Origin: Panonychus citri
Taxonomy: Eukaryota; Arthropoda; Arachnida; Trombidiformes; Tetranychidae
Direction of reading: 5' to 3'
NCBI RefSeq assembly: GCF_014898815.1
Contig: NW_026515541.1
Coordinates: 620,001 to 684,000, forward strand
Length of the DNA stretch: 64,000 bases
In this document: piece by piece, positions 22,785 to 33,755 of the stretch
Position numbering within the stretch: the first letter of the stretch is position 1
How the letters are laid out: each line of letters opens with the position of its first letter
Notes under the pieces: generated by a model
Told to the model about the DNA's origin: nothing
Seen by the model: only the letters and a program-made list of their open reading frames with translations
The model's database searches: none
Made by a program: the position numbers and the translations under genes

Positions 22785-22880
22785 TTGATTCAATGATTTA
22801 ACCTGTGAAAGTGATACACCAACTAACGATGAATCAATTCAACGTATCTTTGTTGCACAATCTTCACATACAAGTCAAAT
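22785..22880 (+). pseudogene. Orphan third exon of a neurohypophysial precursor
   Basis: Repeats the last exon (FNDLTCESDTPTNDES to stop) of the hormone genes, without exons 1 and 2 and without an intact acceptor. Remnant of a deleted unit. Confidence 0.85.
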
Positions 22881-23233
22881 TTAATTGTTCCAATGATAAT
22901 TATGATATAATATTAAAACACGTTAATTGAAATTTTTCTTCAATTTTGTTTGTTCGCAAACATTCAACCAAACGTATGGTAAACAATTAAGGATTTAACT
23001 CAATTTTCACTTCAAATATAAAAAAATTCATTCTATCATTTCACATAATTTAAATTTCTCTTTTAATCCAGTTTACTTGTTTAGATTTGATTGGCAAGGA
23101 AAAAAATTTAATTCTCTAGTCTGTATTTCGCGCTATTTCAATATTTGGACTGATACTTTAAGTTACTATCGAGGTTAATAGAGTTTTTGAAGATTATCTA
23201 ATTTTCATTACTTAAGCATCGTTATTTTAATAG
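22881..23233. other. Hormone-gene 3' flank duplicate
   Basis: No gene. About 22895-23140 is repeated at 27540-27795 (downstream of another neurohypophysial copy), confirming duplication of the unit with its flank. Confidence 0.6.
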
Positions 23234-23355
23234 TTCAAGATGTTCATGACTCTTTAACCGAATGTATTAATAATAAACTATTGCTGCTCCGTATAAATGA
23301 TGACAGAATTTCGGTTTGTTCTGCTCTTGAAGACCCTGCAGAAAAATTACAGCAG
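23234..23355 (+). pseudogene. Remnant of an SSP second exon
   Basis: Between a possible acceptor (TTTTAATAG) and GTAAAGTA donor, one frame reads LTECINNKLLLLRINDDRI then VCSALEDPAEKLQQ. This matches the spacing of SSP exon 2 (two Cys, ending EQ/QQ before GTAAAG). No exon 1 or later exons nearby. Confidence 0.6.
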
Positions 23356-23439
23356 GTAAAGTAAAACAATTAACGGATATACTTCCGAATACTAATGATA
23401 TGCAGGTTGAACACAAATAGCGATAGATTATCGTATATA

Positions 23440-24170
23440 CAGTGGAGGCAATAAGTAAGTTGAAATTTTGATTTTGGAAGAAAAATGATTAAATTTTTTT
23501 AATTGAGCTTTACTGTCACAATTAAACTATTAAATATGATTATTACAACCAATAGAAATAATTTTTAGCAATTTAAATTTAGATTCATTTGATTACTTGA
23601 GTTGTAGCTTCAAAATTAGGCAATCGCAGGAAACAATAAGTAAGTTGAAATTTTAGGTTTTGCTCATTTTAGTAGAAAAATTATTAATTAAATTGATTGT
23701 TTATGTTATTACGATCAATTTGAGACCCTTTAGATCAAAATCATTACACTTTGAGATCATTGAAAGTTAATTTTTAAATTAAATCAATTTATCAATGTAA
23801 ATTCCCTATTCAACGAACAATTCAACTTTCAATGATCTCAAAGTGTAATGATTTTGATCTAAAGGGTCTCAAATTGATCGTAATAACATAAACAATCAAT
23901 TTAATTAATAATTTTTTTCTACTATAAATAATTAACCAGAAAATGAGCAAAACCTAAAATTTCAACTTACTTATTGTTTCCTGCGATTGCCTAATTTTGA
24001 AGCTACAACTCAAGTAATCAAATGAATCTAAATTTAAATTGCTAAAAATTATTTCTATTGGTTGTAATAATCATATTTAATAGTTTAATTGTGACAGTAA
24101 AGCTCAATTAAAAAAATTTAATCATTTTTCTTCCAAAATCAAAATTTCAACTTACTTATTGCCTCCACTG
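23440..24170. mobile_element. Hairpin (foldback) Tc1/mariner-type element with IR/DR ends
   Basis: A 731-bp near-palindrome flanked by TA (23438-23439, 24171-24172). The left arm (23440-23768) and right arm (about 23823-24170) are complementary with only small indels around a ~55-bp loop. Ends are CAGTGGAGGCAATAAGTAAG. A second copy of the end motif (ACAATAAGTAAGTTGAAATT) lies about 185 bp inside each arm, an arrangement like the IR/DR transposase sites of Tc1/mariner elements. Non-autonomous. Confidence 0.9.
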
Positions 24171-24332
24171 TATCTGAATGCATTCGATGTATTTAATCAA
24201 CCGATTAACGACAGAAATTTAAACCAACAACAGTTTTCTGATGAAAAATTAGGTTAAAAACGGTTTAAAACGGACAAAAAATCAGCTTTGAGTGAAAATG
24301 TTGAACTGACATACAATTGTATCGCCTTACCA

Positions 24333-24742
24333 AATAATATCTAAGTGCTCGTGAAAGTTTTCGTAATTCATGTTTGGTTTGCTCTTCCGTTCACCCCACC
24401 GGTGGGCGACCTCATCTGGATCCGTTAATTTGAACTCTCCATTGTTACCCTCCCAAGCGATACAATTTGAATTGTTGTCCGATGAAAGTTCAAGTAAAAA
24501 TTGCCACAACTGAATTTGTCCACTACCTGTTAATCAGATTGACATTGGAAAAGATTAACTGATTGTAACAATCAACAATTTATATCATGCAATTGAAAAG
24601 TAAACTAATTAATTTAACTTTTACGTTTTCAAATCTAATTCATGCTAATTGATTAAGACAAAGTTAGGATATTGTATGAATCTAAATTGATTGTCAACAA
24701 TTAATTATGGATCATGATTAAATTTTCCAAGTAAATTGTTGG
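24333..24742 (-). pseudogene. ETS-domain exon fragment, copy 2
   Basis: Duplicate of the start of the ETS exon at 55323-55921 plus its upstream intron (matches to about 56235). Reads LWQFLLELSSDNNSNCIAWE and GERKSKPNMNY, then loses frame inside the DNA-recognition helix (NYENFHEHL instead of NYDKLSRAL). Confidence 0.85.
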
Positions 24743-24929
24743 TTGGAAAAAAGCCGTTTCAGTGTCTCTTTAAATTGTTTATATTGAACTTGAACGACTA
24801 TAATAACTGAAATGATTACATTTTCATAGGAGGATTTCAATGAATTATCAAAAATGAAGCAAAAATAAAGCAAAACTAAAGGTGAAAACTGATTTAGCAG
24901 GGAAAATTAACCTCTTACTCTGAGTTATT

Positions 24930-25215
24930 CCTTCTCATGGAGCATCAGCTCCAAAACGATGTGATGACCATTGAAGATGTTCGAGAAGAAGTTTAAATTG
25001 TCACCAATTTCCCATAACGAATTGTCTTTTATTTCAATCGTTAAGGTCATGATATAACTGCTATGTCCATTGATTGGACACTTTACATCCTCGGTTTGTA
25101 CAAAGATATTCAAGATAAGGTTCGAGATGAAATCGACTCAATTTTAGAATCAGATTACAACAATCAAGATGAACAATTTACTGGATTTACAATTAACCAG
25201 TTGAAACAAACGAAG
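24930..25215 (+). pseudogene. CYP4-type cytochrome P450 exon fragments, copy 1
   Basis: Exon a (about 24930-24990) reads EHQLQNDVMTIEDVREEV. After a 55-bp intron, exon b (25046-25215) reads GHDITAMSIDWTLYILGLYK then DIQDKVRDEIDSIL. This is the P450 I-helix, where CYP4 proteins have GHDTTA; here Thr is Ile. The heme-binding part is absent. Fragment only. Confidence 0.8.
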
Positions 25216-25770
25216 TGATGATCGGTCATATTTTTGGTGCTCTTCAAACTGATATAAGTTTGATTATTGTAATCAAAAGATTAAGCAAAAAGTTGGGTGA
25301 TTATAATGAGTCTCTATATTAACTCAATGGAGAAAATTTGAATTCCAGTAAATTGATGATGTCGATGATTAAATGAAATGGTTTTGATTAATTAAGTAAA
25401 AATAAGGTAATAATTAAGATAAATAATTGTTGACATAACCAACAACGGTTAAATAGATCATACCGAAATTTTTTATATACGATACTTTCAATTCTGAAGA
25501 ATTAAATGATGTTTTTTTTCTTGACCTGGTCCGAGTCAATGTCAAAATATTTTGATCAAAACCTTTAAAAAAATTTTTGACTACCCCTCAGAAAAAATCA
25601 TATAACTAACTAGGGAGGATTGAGAATTATCTCAATTTTTTATTTTTATTAAATTAATTAAGAAAAAAACGTTTGCAACTAAATTGATCAATTTCGGTCT
25701 TATAATAGCGGATAAATAGCAATTCAAAAACGTTCACTATGGAAGCCACACTACCTGTACATACTGACTA
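25216..25770. other. Intergenic, no gene seen
   Basis: AT-rich DNA with no coding signal or repeat boundary I can define. Confidence 0.5.
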
Positions 25771-25774
25771 AATT

Positions 25775-25917
25775 TATGTTTGGTTTGCTCTTTTGTTCAC
25801 TCCAATGGCGACCTCATCCGGATCCGTTAATTTGAACTCTCCAATGGAGAGTCGCCACTGTTACCCTTCCAAGCGATACAATTTGAATTGTTGTCCGATA
25901 AAAGTTCAAGTAAAAAT
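25775..25917 (-). pseudogene. ETS-domain exon fragment, copy 3
   Basis: Shows the same GERKSKPN to LSSDNNS region, broken by deletion and by a local duplication of the CCAATGG...GAGAGTCGCCA segment. Non-functional. Confidence 0.8.
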
Positions 25918-26024
25918 GACTAGGTTCTTCTACTAAGTACTACTATTTAGTCCTAACTTACTAATTAAATTTTTACTTTTAATTATTTGCTGTACATGTT
26001 TCATTAAGATAATTCTCCTAAAAT

Positions 26025-26190
26025 AAATATTCAATTGGCATTGAGGTTCCAAAGAAAACCAACAAAAACAATTAGCACCAATTGAGCAAATATGCTTGAG
26101 ACATGTACGATCCTTGGTGAATTCTGGTTTAGAGGCGCTCGGTTATAAACTATTAATACTTGACATTTACACTTCTACGTAGATCTTGTT
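26025..26190 (+). promoter_or_regulatory. SSP upstream block, copy 2, undisturbed
   Basis: Full block with GAGACATGTACGATCCTTGG, ending GTAGATCTTGTTTAC, about 150-310 bp before the SSP2 ATG. A TATA box (GATATAAAAG, about 26269) lies 65-70 bp before the ATG, so the block would be proximal upstream control DNA. Confidence 0.65.
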
Positions 26191-26337
26191 TACAATCAAT
26201 TAATCATTTAAATAAATAAAATTTTTTATTTGATCAGTCTTGATACGACTAAATTAACTAATCTAGTTTGATATAAAAGTACAATAAAATACATTTGTCA
26301 TCAAATCTTTTAAATCAGTTTAACAACGACAATCATC

Positions 26338-26593
26338 ATGACTAAATCAATTGTGTTCGTTATCTTAATTGTTAATTCATTTTCTTTAAGCAATTGTGAT
26401 GAAAACGATTCAGATTGGAGTAACTTTTGTTCAATGTTGAAAAACTCTACGATAACACCTACTGAGAGTTATTGTATATCTTATATTAATAAATATGTAA
26501 AAGCTGATAAGGTTAGTTTTAATCACGACTTATTGCGGCAATTAACTCATAATTGTCTTTATTATTGAAAGGATCTTACACCCAAAGATGAGG
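26338..26593 (+). pseudogene. SSP2, truncated in exon 2
   Basis: Exon 1 (26338-26511, 58 aa, signal MTKSIVFVILIVNSFSLSNC) is intact. Exon 2 begins DLTPKDE at 26572 and then family homology stops at about 26593, with a TAG immediately after. Rearrangement brought in unrelated DNA (26594-26948). Confidence 0.8.
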
Positions 26594-26948
26594 GCTAGAG
26601 TTCCGTATTAGGTCGGTCGATTTTTTTGATGAAACTTTGTACACATATGTAACATTATGTGACAAATCGATTAGTGCTATTTATTTTGCGCGGAAACGCT
26701 CCTAGCGGAGATATGCGTTTTAATGCGAATTTCAGTGCTAACGTTATTCTGTGCATATGAGCATGCGCAGAACGATGAAAATTTTTGTTGACTGAAAAAA
26801 TTATGATAAATTTATATTCAAAAGGATTTTGGTAATGACTGTTATCAAACGCAAGATATGGTAGCTAATCTTGTGCACGGTAAACAATACTCGCAGGCCT
26901 GAAGAATCGATTTTTTTGACCCCTCCCCTTTTCTGGGCGGGGGAGGGG
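26594..26948. other. Unclassified inserted DNA
   Basis: Breaks SSP2 and ends against a tiny FBXO22 fragment. It has a GC-richer stretch (CGCTCCTAGCGGAGATATGCG region) and a G-rich end (CTGGGCGGGGGAGGGG). No frame or inverted ends recognised. Confidence 0.4.
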
Positions 26949-26988
26949 ACAATTCAGTGGATCAAATTGTTCAGCAGCAAGTTTATCG
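26949..26988 (+). pseudogene. 40-bp fragment of the FBXO22-like gene
   Basis: Matches the region encoding FSGSNCSAASLS of 18227-19666 and nothing further; a filler-type fragment at a rearrangement junction. Confidence 0.7.
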
Positions 26989-27021
26989 ATTGATTTTTAT
27001 CGATATCGAATTTAGGTCATA

Positions 27022-27516
27022 GACATTGACCATATGAGAGAAGTCAGTTAACTGTCTAGTTCTTGATTGTAATTTCATTAATTTATCTGTTTTCATTCAA
27101 TTACTTCAAAAGTGTCTTCGTTGTGGTCCAGGTAACAAAGGTCATTGTGTCAATTCAAATGTTTGTTGTGGTTCAGACTTCGGGTGTTTAATCAACAATC
27201 ACTATTCGGCTCCATGTAGAGCTGAAAATTTCATCCCGATCCCATGTAAAGTCCCTGGTAAACTCTGTTCATCAGGTCAAGGAGTTTGTGTTTCCAATGG
27301 GATCTGTTGTAGTTCAGGTAAATTGTTACAATTTAAAATTAATTATTAGTAATTTTGAATGTTAATTTTATTCTTTCTCTCTTGATAATTTTAATTGTTT
27401 CCTAAATTTCAGGAGGATGTTTCAATGATTTAACCTGTGAAAGTGATACACCAACTAATGATGAATCTATTCAACGTATCTTTGATTCACAATCTTCACA
27501 TACAATTCAAATTTAA
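27022..27516 (+). pseudogene. Neurohypophysial precursor copy A, hormone exon lost
   Basis: Only the end of exon 1 remains (27022-27042, DIDHMRE). Signal peptide and nonapeptide are gone. Exon 2 (27113-27317) and exon 3 (27413-27516) are intact and encode the 14-Cys neurophysin ending QSSHTIQI. Without a signal peptide or hormone it is presumably inactive. Upstream DNA carries an FBXO22 scrap. Confidence 0.9.
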
Positions 27517-27819
27517 TCGTTCCAATGATAATCATGATATAATATTAAAACACGTTAATTGAAATTTTCCTTTAATTTTGTTTGTTTGCGAACATTCAAC
27601 CAAACGTATGTTGAACAATTAAAGATTTAACTCAATTTTCACTTCAAATATTATACAATTCATTCTATCATTTCACATATTAATAATAATTTAAATGTCT
27701 CTTTTCAACCAGTTTACTTGTTTAGATTTGCTTGGAAAGGAAAAAAATTAAATTCTCTAGTCTGTATTTCGCGCTATTTCAATATTTGGACGAGGTCATA
27801 TCGAAGTTTCTATCAACAA

Positions 27820-28030
27820 GTTGAATATCTTAGTAAAGGTTAACATAGTGGATCAAGCACTTTTTTCGTTTGATCAACAGTTTTAATGGAATGAGAGAGT
27901 AGCCTTTGATCTTCAAGGGTTAATAGCTCCGAAACTACAATACTTGGATACTTATATGTATAAATTAGTTGAATCGTCGTCATTTAACCAAGACTATGAA
28001 GAATCATCAATTTTTGTCCTTAAAAATCGG
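27820..28030 (+). pseudogene. Unknown conserved coding fragment, copy 1
   Basis: One frame reads VNIVDQALFSFDQQF, stop, then VAFDLQGLIAPKLQYLDTYM. The paralogous stretch at 45755-45975 lacks the stop (FDQQFSWNDRMAFDLQELIA). Synonymous-looking differences suggest that it was once a real exon; the gene is not recognised. Confidence 0.5.
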
Positions 28031-28048
28031 CCGCTTTTGCTATAAATA

Positions 28049-28352
28049 CAGTCACCTGCCAGATAATGAGACTCTCTCTGAAAATAGCTTAAAATCACTA
28101 TTAACACAAAAAATTTAATTTCTATTAATTAATTACCCAAACACTTAATGTGCTTTTTGTGCCCCTTTTCCTATCAATTTACCCTTTTGAATGACCAATA
28201 CTAATTTTAATCATTTTCAATTAAGAAAATTTCGATCAAATTTCTTAAAAATGATTAATTAACAAGAGTAAACAATTAAAAATACAGCTCGGTTGTCTTG
28301 ATTACAATAGAAACGTGATTGTAAGAGAGTCTCATTATCTGGCAGTTTACTG
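28049..28352. mobile_element. TA-flanked MITE, 304 bp
   Basis: Ends CAGTCACCTGCCAGATAATG and (complement) CAGTAAACTGCCAGATAATG, continuing AGACTCTCT; 29-bp imperfect inverted repeats. TA at 28047-28048 and 28353-28354. It sits exactly where the SSP upstream block begins. Confidence 0.87.
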
Positions 28353-28354
28353 TA

Positions 28355-28470
28355 GCACCAATTGAGCAAATATGCTTAAGACACGTACGATCCTTGGTGA
28401 ATTCTGGTTCAGAGGCGCTCGGTTATAAACTATCAATACTTGACATTTACACTTCTATGTAGATCTTGTT
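28355..28470 (+). promoter_or_regulatory. SSP upstream block, copy 3 (left part cut by MITE)
   Basis: Same core (GACACGTACGATCCTTGGTG) about 310 bp before the SSP3 ATG; TATAAAA-like box at about 28628. Confidence 0.6.
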
Positions 28471-28693
28471 AACAAACAATTAATCAACAATAATAATTTC
28501 CAACTCCAAAATAATAAATTCAAATAATTAACTAGCTTCATAGGATTGATAGTTGATCATATGAAATTTAAAATGAAAGTATTATTTCATCAGTCTCCGT
28601 TACAACTAAATTAACTAGTCTAATTTGATATAAAATACAATATAATACATCTGTAATTTACTCTTTTAAATCAGTTAAACAACGACAATAATC

Positions 28694-29297
28694 ATGATTA
28701 AATCAATTGTATTTGTTATCTTAATTTCCAACTCATTTTCTTTGATTCATTTTGATAAGCAAAATATAATAATGATACTGGATTCAATAGATTCTCAAGA
28801 TGGTGACCGCCAAGCTAAAATCATAGGAGATCTACAAACTTGTATGGTAATTATTAATCACGACTAACTGTGACAATAAACTAATCATTGTCTTAATTGC
28901 TGAAGGATAATTTATCCAAAGCTATTCACATCGATGACCATTGTGCCAAAAAGGTCCGACATCCTATGGAAAGAAAATTGCGTTCTGCTACTGGAAGCGG
29001 CTTAGAAATCGAGCAGGTAAAGTAACAAAATTAACTAATGTTCAAATAAATTGTTCAAGATTTTGGACTAATTGAAAAGTTTTCTTTAATCGATTAAGAA
29101 GGAAAAATGTGCAGATCAAATTTGTTCGGGAAGAAAGGATGATCCTGACTGTGAATTATATTTGGTGAGAATTAATTGTTAAACTTGATAAACTTGCAGT
29201 TGATTACATTTAATCAATGCTTTTTTTTATTAATTTACACTTATGTACATTTATATCTTTTAAGTCTTGTTTAGAAAAGATTGAACAATTATTGTAA
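28694..29297 (+). CDS. Small secreted protein SSP3
   Basis: Four phase-0 exons: 28694-28846, 28906-29016, 29099-29164 and 29265-29297; 120 aa. Signal MIKSIVFVILISNSFSLIHF. Cys pattern differs from SSP1 (TCM, HCAK, KCAD, ICSG, DCEL, SCLE), still six in the mature part. Divergent but with every splice site intact, so probably a live family member. Followed at 30401 by a damaged hormone copy. Confidence 0.75.
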
Positions 29298-29786
29298 TTG
29301 GATTTAAATATCAACAATCTACGATAAATATTGATGAATATCAAGTGTTTCGAATTATCCAATTTGTTTGGTTGACTGTTGTTGGATTTTCATTGACTTG
29401 TAGCCATTAATTGTAGTGATTAAGAAGAAACAAATATTTAATAAATTATGAACCTAATCAATTAAATTAAATATCATTTGGATCAATTTAGATCAACTAA
29501 TTATTAAGTGAATTGTTAATTTTTTAAGACTAATTGAGATGTTATCGATTACTTTAATCAATCAAGTCACAAGAATTTTTCGATCAAGTTACAGAGCTCG
29601 CGGATTAAACGAGTTTAGCTTAAAGAATTTACGTTCACTCGAAATGAGATTTTATCCTCGCAAAATGAGATTGTGGTTCACTCGAAGTGATTTGGCTGTA
29701 TTACTTACAAGGGAAGGTCACGAACTGTTCGGTCGATATCGAACCACCGACCACCGTAATCGCACTTTTCGAAATGGGTAAAAATC

Positions 29787-30400
29787 GATATTATAGCTGC
29801 CATCTTTTCCGTTTCCGTTTTTGGTCGCTAATTCAAATTCTAACGAATTTTACGTTTTTACCACTTTTAACCGGTATTTTAGAGTTAATTTTTTTTTGTT
29901 AATAATTTTTCCAGATCCACACTATCAATATTAAACTATAATCAGATCAAATTTTACAAAGATACGACGATAAATCTAGAAGAAATTGATTTGACTGTTC
30001 TAAACAATCTTTAAGAATCACAAATTGATTGAAACTGCTTTCTTCAAATTCGAATTTCACTATTGTAAAAAGGGTGAGAATGTCTAACTCATCAATAAGA
30101 TTCGTTTTGCAATGCTTTTATCGAAAAAAAATTCATAACTTTAGAACAAGTTATTGTACAGTGCGTGCTGAGTTGAGTATTCGTAATCTTGAAACTCTTG
30201 TTCTTCGCTTTCTTCCGTCGTATCTTTGTAAAATTTGATCTGATTATAGTTTAATATTGATAGTGTGGATCTGGAAAAATTATTAACAAAAAAAATTAAC
30301 TCTAAAATACCGGTTAAAAGTGGTAAAAACGTAAAATTCGTTAGAATTTGAATTAGCGAACAAAAACGGAAACGGAAAAGGTGGCAGCTATAATATCGAT
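29787..30400. mobile_element. Inverted-repeat element abutting hormone copy B
   Basis: Arms of about 185 bp (29787-29972; 30219-30400) start CGATATTATAGCTGCCATCT and are complementary apart from small changes; loop about 245 bp. No TA duplication is evident. Its right boundary falls inside the hormone exon of copy B, removing signal peptide and Cys1 context. Confidence 0.75.
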
Positions 30401-30740
30401 TGTCCATATACTAATTGTCCATCCGGAGGGAAAAGATCTTATGGTGACATTGACCATATGAGAGAAGTGAGTTAATTGTTTTATCTTGGTTGTAATTTCA
30501 TTAATTTAGTTGTTTTCATTCAATTATTTCAACAGTGTCTTCGTTGTGGTCCAGGTAACAAAGGTCATTGTGTCAATTCAAATATTTGTTGTGGTTCAGA
30601 CCTCGGATGTTTAATCAACAATCACTATTCGGCTCCATGTAGAGCGGAAAATTTCATTCCGATCCCATGTAAAGTTCCTGGTAAACTTTGTTCGTCAGGT
30701 CAAGGAGTCTGTGTTTCCAATGGAATCTGTTGTAGTTCAG
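30401..30740 (+). pseudogene. Neurohypophysial precursor copy B, broken at both ends
   Basis: The exon 1 remainder (30401-30466) reads CPYTNCPSGGKR then SYGDIDHMRE. The first residues come from the junction with the adjacent hairpin. Exon 2 (30536-30740) is intact neurophysin. Exon 3 is missing. There is no signal peptide in frame, so no secreted product is expected. Confidence 0.85.
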
Positions 30741-31423
30741 GTAAATTGTTACAATTTAAAGTTAATAATTTTGAATTTTGGTGCTTTCGATTCGAATGAG
30801 TTTAATCTACCCATCTATTCATCTATACTTTAAGAGCAGTAAGATATCGAATTTGTACACTTTTCGTGATCTGGATAAATAAAGGCATAGTAAGTAATCA
30901 AAAGGGCTGTATGAGTCATCGATTATCAGATCACACTCATTCGAAGCGCTCGCACTTCATTTTAAACATAGATTATCGTTTATGAGTTACTTAACGCGCG
31001 AGCAATTCCTTCCATTTTGACCCGCTTTGCGGGTTTTCTGACCGAATATCTCGACAAGTTCTTGATCAGAAAAAAAACTGAATCGATTTCTTATCTTATC
31101 TCGAGGGTTGGGGACCTCCTTCTTAGCAACTAATTAGCAAGAATATTCAATCAATTAGTTGACCAACTTCGCGGGCCAATCAGCCCAGGTTTTCAATGTA
31201 TGCATGATCAGAAAAAAAATCTGAATCTATTTGATGTCTTACTTGGCTGCTTTAAAGACTGAATTACTTTTAAGCACACTTACAGCATTTCTATGAAAAG
31301 ATCGCTATATCTCAAAAAGTAAACTGATGACATGTTTGAATTCAGCATAAAAAGTTAGGTTTAGAAAGTTCATTTTGTCAAACTTTCGCGATGGGCAATT
31401 TTCCTATTCTTTTTGATGTCCTA
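30741..31423. other. Unclassified intergenic DNA
   Basis: Includes a short GC-rich hairpin (GACCCGCTTTGCGGGT, about 31019) and two similar stretches around GATCAGAAAAAAA..CTGAATC (31063, 31208). No gene recognised. Confidence 0.4.
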
Positions 31424-31739
31424 ATTTGATTCTTATCGTCGTTTTGTTAATCATACTAATGATGTTAATTCAGGAGTTTCCATTTTCCATAAAGTCTTTC
31501 CAAAAACCCATATAACGGGTGTCCTTTGTCACGCTCAATATCAACACGATTACACAAAAAGCCAGATGAATCAAGAAAATCTTCAACAATTGGATAATCA
31601 GCTGAAACAAATGGACATTAATCTCAATTTAACTAATCAATTATCAACTAAATCAGATGAATCGAAATCAACAAATACAAGCTTATTACCATCTCCACAA
31701 GGTATTGCTAGTTTTGTGATCATAAACATACAAAAATAA
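31424..31739 (+). pseudogene. C-terminal fragment of the FBXO22-like gene
   Basis: Reads from FDSYRR to the terminal IASFVIINIQ stop of the 479-aa protein with few changes. No start, F-box or FIST_N. The following DNA to about 32720 also copies 19670-20670, so this is a segmental duplicate. Confidence 0.88.
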
Positions 31740-32439
31740 AAGTACAAAATCTACTAAATAACAAAGTTAATCAAAAATGCTTAACTTGCCATTAATTATA
31801 ATCGATTTGTCATTTCAAGCCAAACTTTGGATTCGAAAGGTTCATGATAATCAACACAAAGAGATACAATCGACACCCTCTCAAATATTTTCATCAGAAA
31901 TGAATTTTCCTCCCAGGCCAAGATTTAGATGAGGATTCCAGACCCATAATCCGGCCAAACGGCTTAAATTTCGTATTTAAGATTTTCATTCACCGCGATG
32001 AAATCGGTGCATGCATTTTTCTGGTCGATTCTTATTGGTATAAAATTTACAATCCATGCATACCCAAGCTATGAGTTTTTTGGCTTTTTTTCGTAGAGAG
32101 TCGCGTTGAGAACATCATGGCCGGACAAATTTTGGAATTTGAAGTCCCCTGCGACCACTAAACCGTCGATAGGTTCGTGCCTGTAGACTTTAGCATCTTA
32201 TCCGCCGATTATCATCCTGGTAAGAGTTAAACGCATGTAGGCAAGAAAAAGACGAATTTTAATTTACAAAAACGGATTCGGATATATCCTGAGCCTTATC
32301 CCTATTTCTTTAATTAATTACAATTACAATTGCAATATCTTTTATCCTTTTAGTATCGCACAGAGCAAGCTGAAAATCAATTGCTGATATCTAAAATTTT
32401 AACGTTGTTTAATTCTAGATAATTCCCCTTGTCTATAAT
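31740..32439. repeat. Duplicate of the FBXO22 3' flank
   Basis: Co-linear with 19667-20412, including a broken copy of the 132-codon minus-strand frame (31915-32290). Confidence 0.7.
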
Positions 32440-32625
32440 AAATGTTCAATTTGCATTGAGGTTCCAAAGAAAATCAACAAAAACAATTAGCACCAATTGA
32501 GTAAATATGCTTGAGACACGTACGATCCTTAGTGAATTCTGGCTCAGAGGCGCTCGGTTATACAATTGTAAACTATTAATACTTGACATTTACACTTCAA
32601 CGTAGATCTTGTTTACAATTAATTA
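32440..32625 (+). promoter_or_regulatory. SSP upstream block, copy 4, no gene behind it
   Basis: Complete block and TATAAAAG-like box (about 32695), but the SSP exon 1 that should follow is absent; other DNA begins at about 32705. Confidence 0.6.
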
Positions 32626-32704
32626 ATCATTTAAATAAATAAAATTTTTTATTTGATCAGTCTTGATACGACTAAATTAACTAATCTAGTTTGATATAAA
32701 AGTA

Positions 32705-33229
32705 TAATACAGTCCTTTAAGGACAACAATCAATTGATTATAACTCGAGTTCTAGTTAAGATAAATTATAATTTTTTTAGAAATATGATAGCCATTGGTA
32801 GTTAGCTTGAAAATGAAGAGAAGATTTTTTTACATAATTTTCATTAATTAATTATTTAACTAATTATTAACATTGCCTAGCGATCAGCTCGTCAAAAGTT
32901 TAAGGACAAACGGCTTTTTGGGTCTACCTTTTTGGTGGAAGGGTCAATTTCATTTTTTTGGATAGTCCCTTAATTTTTCAAGATTATTAATTATTTTTTG
33001 TTGATTTTTTTCTCTTGAGACATTTTTAAGGCCAAAAAACGAAAGAAATGATAAATCGAACCTTAAGTTCGTATTTTTATTTAAAATGAATCTAAATTGA
33101 TTGTGAACAATTAATTTTGGATCATGATTACATTTTCATAGGAAGATTTCAATGAATCATCAAAGATGAAGCAAGAATAAAGGTGAAAACTGATTTAGCA
33201 GGGAAACTTAACCTCTCATTCTGAGTTAT
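32705..33229. other. Intergenic; ends with ETS-intron scrap
   Basis: No gene. 33085-33130 matches the ETS intron at 56170-56215, and directly precedes a P450 fragment, the same order as at 24.3-25.2 kb. Confidence 0.5.
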
Positions 33230-33515
33230 TCCTTCTCATGGAGCATCAGCTCCAAAACGATGTGATGACCATTGAAGATGTTCGAGAAGAAGTTTAAATT
33301 GTCACCAATTTCCCATAACGAATTGTCTTTTATTTAATCGTTAGGGTCATGATACAACGGCGATGTCCATTAGTTGGACACTTTACATCCTCGGTTTGTA
33401 CAAAGATATTCAAGATAAAGTTCGAGATGAAATCGATTCAATTTTAGAATCACATTACAACAATCAAGATGAACAATTTACTGGATGTAAAATTAACCAG
33501 TTGAAACAAATGAAG
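33230..33515 (+). pseudogene. CYP4-type P450 exon fragments, copy 2
   Basis: Same two exons as 24930-25215: EHQLQNDVMTIEDVREEV, then GHDTTAMSISWTLYILGLYK at 33345-33515. This copy keeps the canonical CYP4 I-helix GHDTTA. Stops at the exon b donor; rest of gene absent. Confidence 0.82.
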
Positions 33516-33755
33516 TGATGATTAGTGAGTGACTATAGTTGATTGATTTACAAAAAGTTTTAATGATTAATTTTAATTTCCTTCAATTAAGATGGTTACC
33601 TTGTCCCAAAGTTACTACTTTTCACTTATAAGTGAAAATAGCACAAGTAAATATATATTTACTTCATCGAAACGAGGAAATGGTGAACTTGATAAACGTT
33701 CGATAGCAATCACGACAAATTGTGACAACTAACTAATCATCATCTTCACTGTTAG

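Noticed and set aside
29539..29781. 80-codon Arg-rich frame next to the hairpin element
   Set aside because: No signal peptide, domain or paralogue support; overlaps repeat DNA.
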